Below, piece by piece: positions 62,807-64,000 of a stretch of 64,000 nucleotides of DNA. This DNA comes from Bacteroidota bacterium (GTDB taxonomy: Bacteria > Bacteroidota > Ignavibacteria > Palsa-1295): positions 595,341 to 659,340 of the forward strand of contig JAJPIO010000009.1 in NCBI GenBank assembly GCA_021324735.1, written 5' to 3'. The notes beneath the pieces are model-generated. The model saw only the letters and a list, made by a program, of their open reading frames with translations. It ran no database searches and had not been told where the DNA came from. Position 1 is the first letter of the stretch; every line of letters starts with the position of its first letter. The translations under genes were made by a program, and so were the position numbers.

Positions 62807-64000
62807 TTAAAAGGCCTGGCCGATTCCGAAGTGCCAGTTAAATGTATTACCGATCCGAATGAGGGGACTAACAGCGGCGCGCGCCGAAGAGAAAAGCCAC
62901 GCACCATGCGACGACGGAGTTGCCGCCTGTGCTGCTGAAGAAAACGCACCGGTTGGATCGTATAGCTTTAAGCCCCAGTCGACGCGAAGTGCGCCGAAGA
63001 ACATGTTATATCGCAGTCCTAAACCGATCGTCTGGGCGAGCTGATTAAATTGAAATCCGTTGGTCCATAGAACGTTATCCCATACGTTGCCGATATCATA
63101 AAAGAGAACGAGCCGGATCGATGACGAAAAGCTTTGCCAGCCGGTATATTGGTGTGCGTACTGAAATGGTGCATAACGCATTTCTAGTGTCGCTTCTAAA
63201 ATGTTATATCCACCGATATTTGGCGGTCGATGCGGATCGTTCGAAACGATAAGCTCTTGTTCTCCCCAGCCACGTATGGAGTTCCCACCGCCGCCGTAAA
63301 AGCGGTGGTCGAGAGAAGGATCGTGTGATGGGTCATTAGAAAGAAGATACGATGCACCCGCATGTAACCTTGTAGCGATGACAGCACCACCATGGTCGGT
63401 AAGATCGTAAAACCAACGTACTTGAGGTTCGAGCTTAATGTAATGAGAAGCCGGCTTGCCAAGAAGAGTCGCTAAAGGACCGACTTCCAGCAGGGCTGTT
63501 AAAATATCACCGGAGGTAGGATTGACCGGATCGTTCACACGATTGTCCTGATACCCTAAGGACGGCAACAGATTGTATTGCGTTTTTGGTAATTGAGCGG
63601 CCAATGTCGAATCGGCGGTTTGCGTATTAACATCCGCGACCAGAATATCGGGAGTAAGAGTGGTCTTATCATCGAGCTTGCTGAGCACAATGCTCGAACC
63701 AAGATGCAACGAATAGGACTGCTCGGTATAAGTGTGGATCGAGGTGTCGGTCGGTACTGCGTACTGCGCCTGTTGGCTATAGGCTGCTCCAGTGATCAAC
63801 GGAATTCTTCCCATGCCAATATAAGGCCGCACATAATCAACACTGAGGCTCGAATGGCCTTGAGTTGGGGGCAGCGGCTGCCAGGCAGCCTGAAAGTTAA
63901 AGTTATCTGCTGTGCCAGTAAAATTCTTGTTATTAAACCCTAAGGTTGCCCCGGCTACAAGTCCCTGACTGCCTGTTCCAGCGTACACACTGACCGGTGT
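62807..64000 (-). CDS. BamA/TamA-type (D15) surface antigen barrel, partial
   Basis: The frame is open to the window's right edge and ends at 62807, giving 397 residues of a C-terminal barrel. Features: FYGGGGNSIRGWGEQEL, the RGW motif of the Omp85 lid, GIGNVWDN-like YDIGNVWDNVLW, LGLRYNMFFGALRVDWGLKL and the last strand FNWHFGIGQAF ending in Phe. Such barrels insert or export outer-membrane proteins. The N-terminal POTRA part would be outside the window. Confidence 0.88.
   Translation of the reverse strand, partial: TPVSVYAGTGSQGLVAGATLGFNNKNFTGTADNFNFQAAWQPLPPTQGHSSLSVDYVRPYIGMGRIPLITGAAYSQQAQYAVPTDTSIHTYTEQSYSLHLGSSIVLSKLDDKTTLTPDILVADVNTQTADSTLAAQLPKTQYNLLPSLGYQDNRVNDPVNPTSGDILTALLEVGPLATLLGKPASHYIKLEPQVRWFYDLTDHGGAVIATRLHAGASYLLSNDPSHDPSLDHRFYGGGGNSIRGWGEQELIVSNDPHRPPNIGGYNILEATLEMRYAPFQYAHQYTGWQSFSSSIRLVLFYDIGNVWDNVLWTNGFQFNQLAQTIGLGLRYNMFFGALRVDWGLKLYDPTGAFSSAAQAATPSSHGAWLFSSARAAVSPLIRIGNTFNWHFGIGQAF

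Overview
The window is a chromosomal segment of a Gram-negative bacterium of the Bacteroidota/Chlorobiota side of the FCB group. Five proteins end in type IX secretion (T9SS) sorting domains, several promoters fit the TTG-N19-22-TAnnTTTG pattern of that group, there is a GWxTD-domain protein, and the tmRNA encodes the tag ANSYSYAMAA, which closely resembles the ADDYSYAMAA tag of green sulfur bacteria. The cytochrome oxidase genes point to aerobic respiration. I infer a Kapabacteria/Ignavibacteria-like lineage rather than a true green sulfur bacterium; species cannot be named from the window.

Layout: 0-5 kb is a minus-strand haem-copper oxidase assembly cluster (ctaA, ctaB, oxidase subunit III, SCO-type copper chaperone, DUF420 protein) next to a lipoprotein with an amicyanin-type copper motif. 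4.9-7.2 kb holds hpnC-hpnD (squalene synthesis) and ruvC. 7.2-13 kb has surface proteins and a ferritin-like di-iron protein. 13-17.2 kb pairs a sodium:solute symporter with a six-hairpin glycosidase. 17.2-21.1 kb is an accessory patch: a REP-associated tyrosine transposase (RAYT) flanked symmetrically by palindromic repeats, two secreted proteins whose first codons come from those repeats, and a HepT-MntA toxin-antitoxin pair. 21.1-23.3 kb holds two oligopeptide-type ABC permeases.

24.2-29.1 kb is a vitamin B12 acquisition locus. A promoter, a cobalamin riboswitch and a terminator hairpin that also covers the Shine-Dalgarno sequence precede a TonB-dependent receptor, a BtuG-like beta-propeller lipoprotein, a DUF6580-like membrane protein and a DUF71 ATP pyrophosphatase. 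carA and lon follow.

33-45 kb is dominated by secreted Asp-box proteins and a large gluzincin protease carrying T9SS tails. It also holds a flavoprotein fused to a roughly 250-residue Gly/Arg/Gln-rich tail, and a stretch of about 820 bases without genes that carries many hairpins. 45-64 kb mixes housekeeping genes (purA, pyrE, rnpB, ssrA, a Nif3-like gene) with a RelE-type toxin-antitoxin pair, outer-membrane proteins, a Tat-exported hemerythrin and a BamA/D15-type barrel cut by the window end.

The less expected signals are the RAYT unit and the protein N-termini it has created, the B12 expression platform, the RGG-like flavoprotein, and one recurring hairpin cap (GA-GCGA-UC) shared by RNase P RNA, tmRNA and the cobalamin riboswitch.
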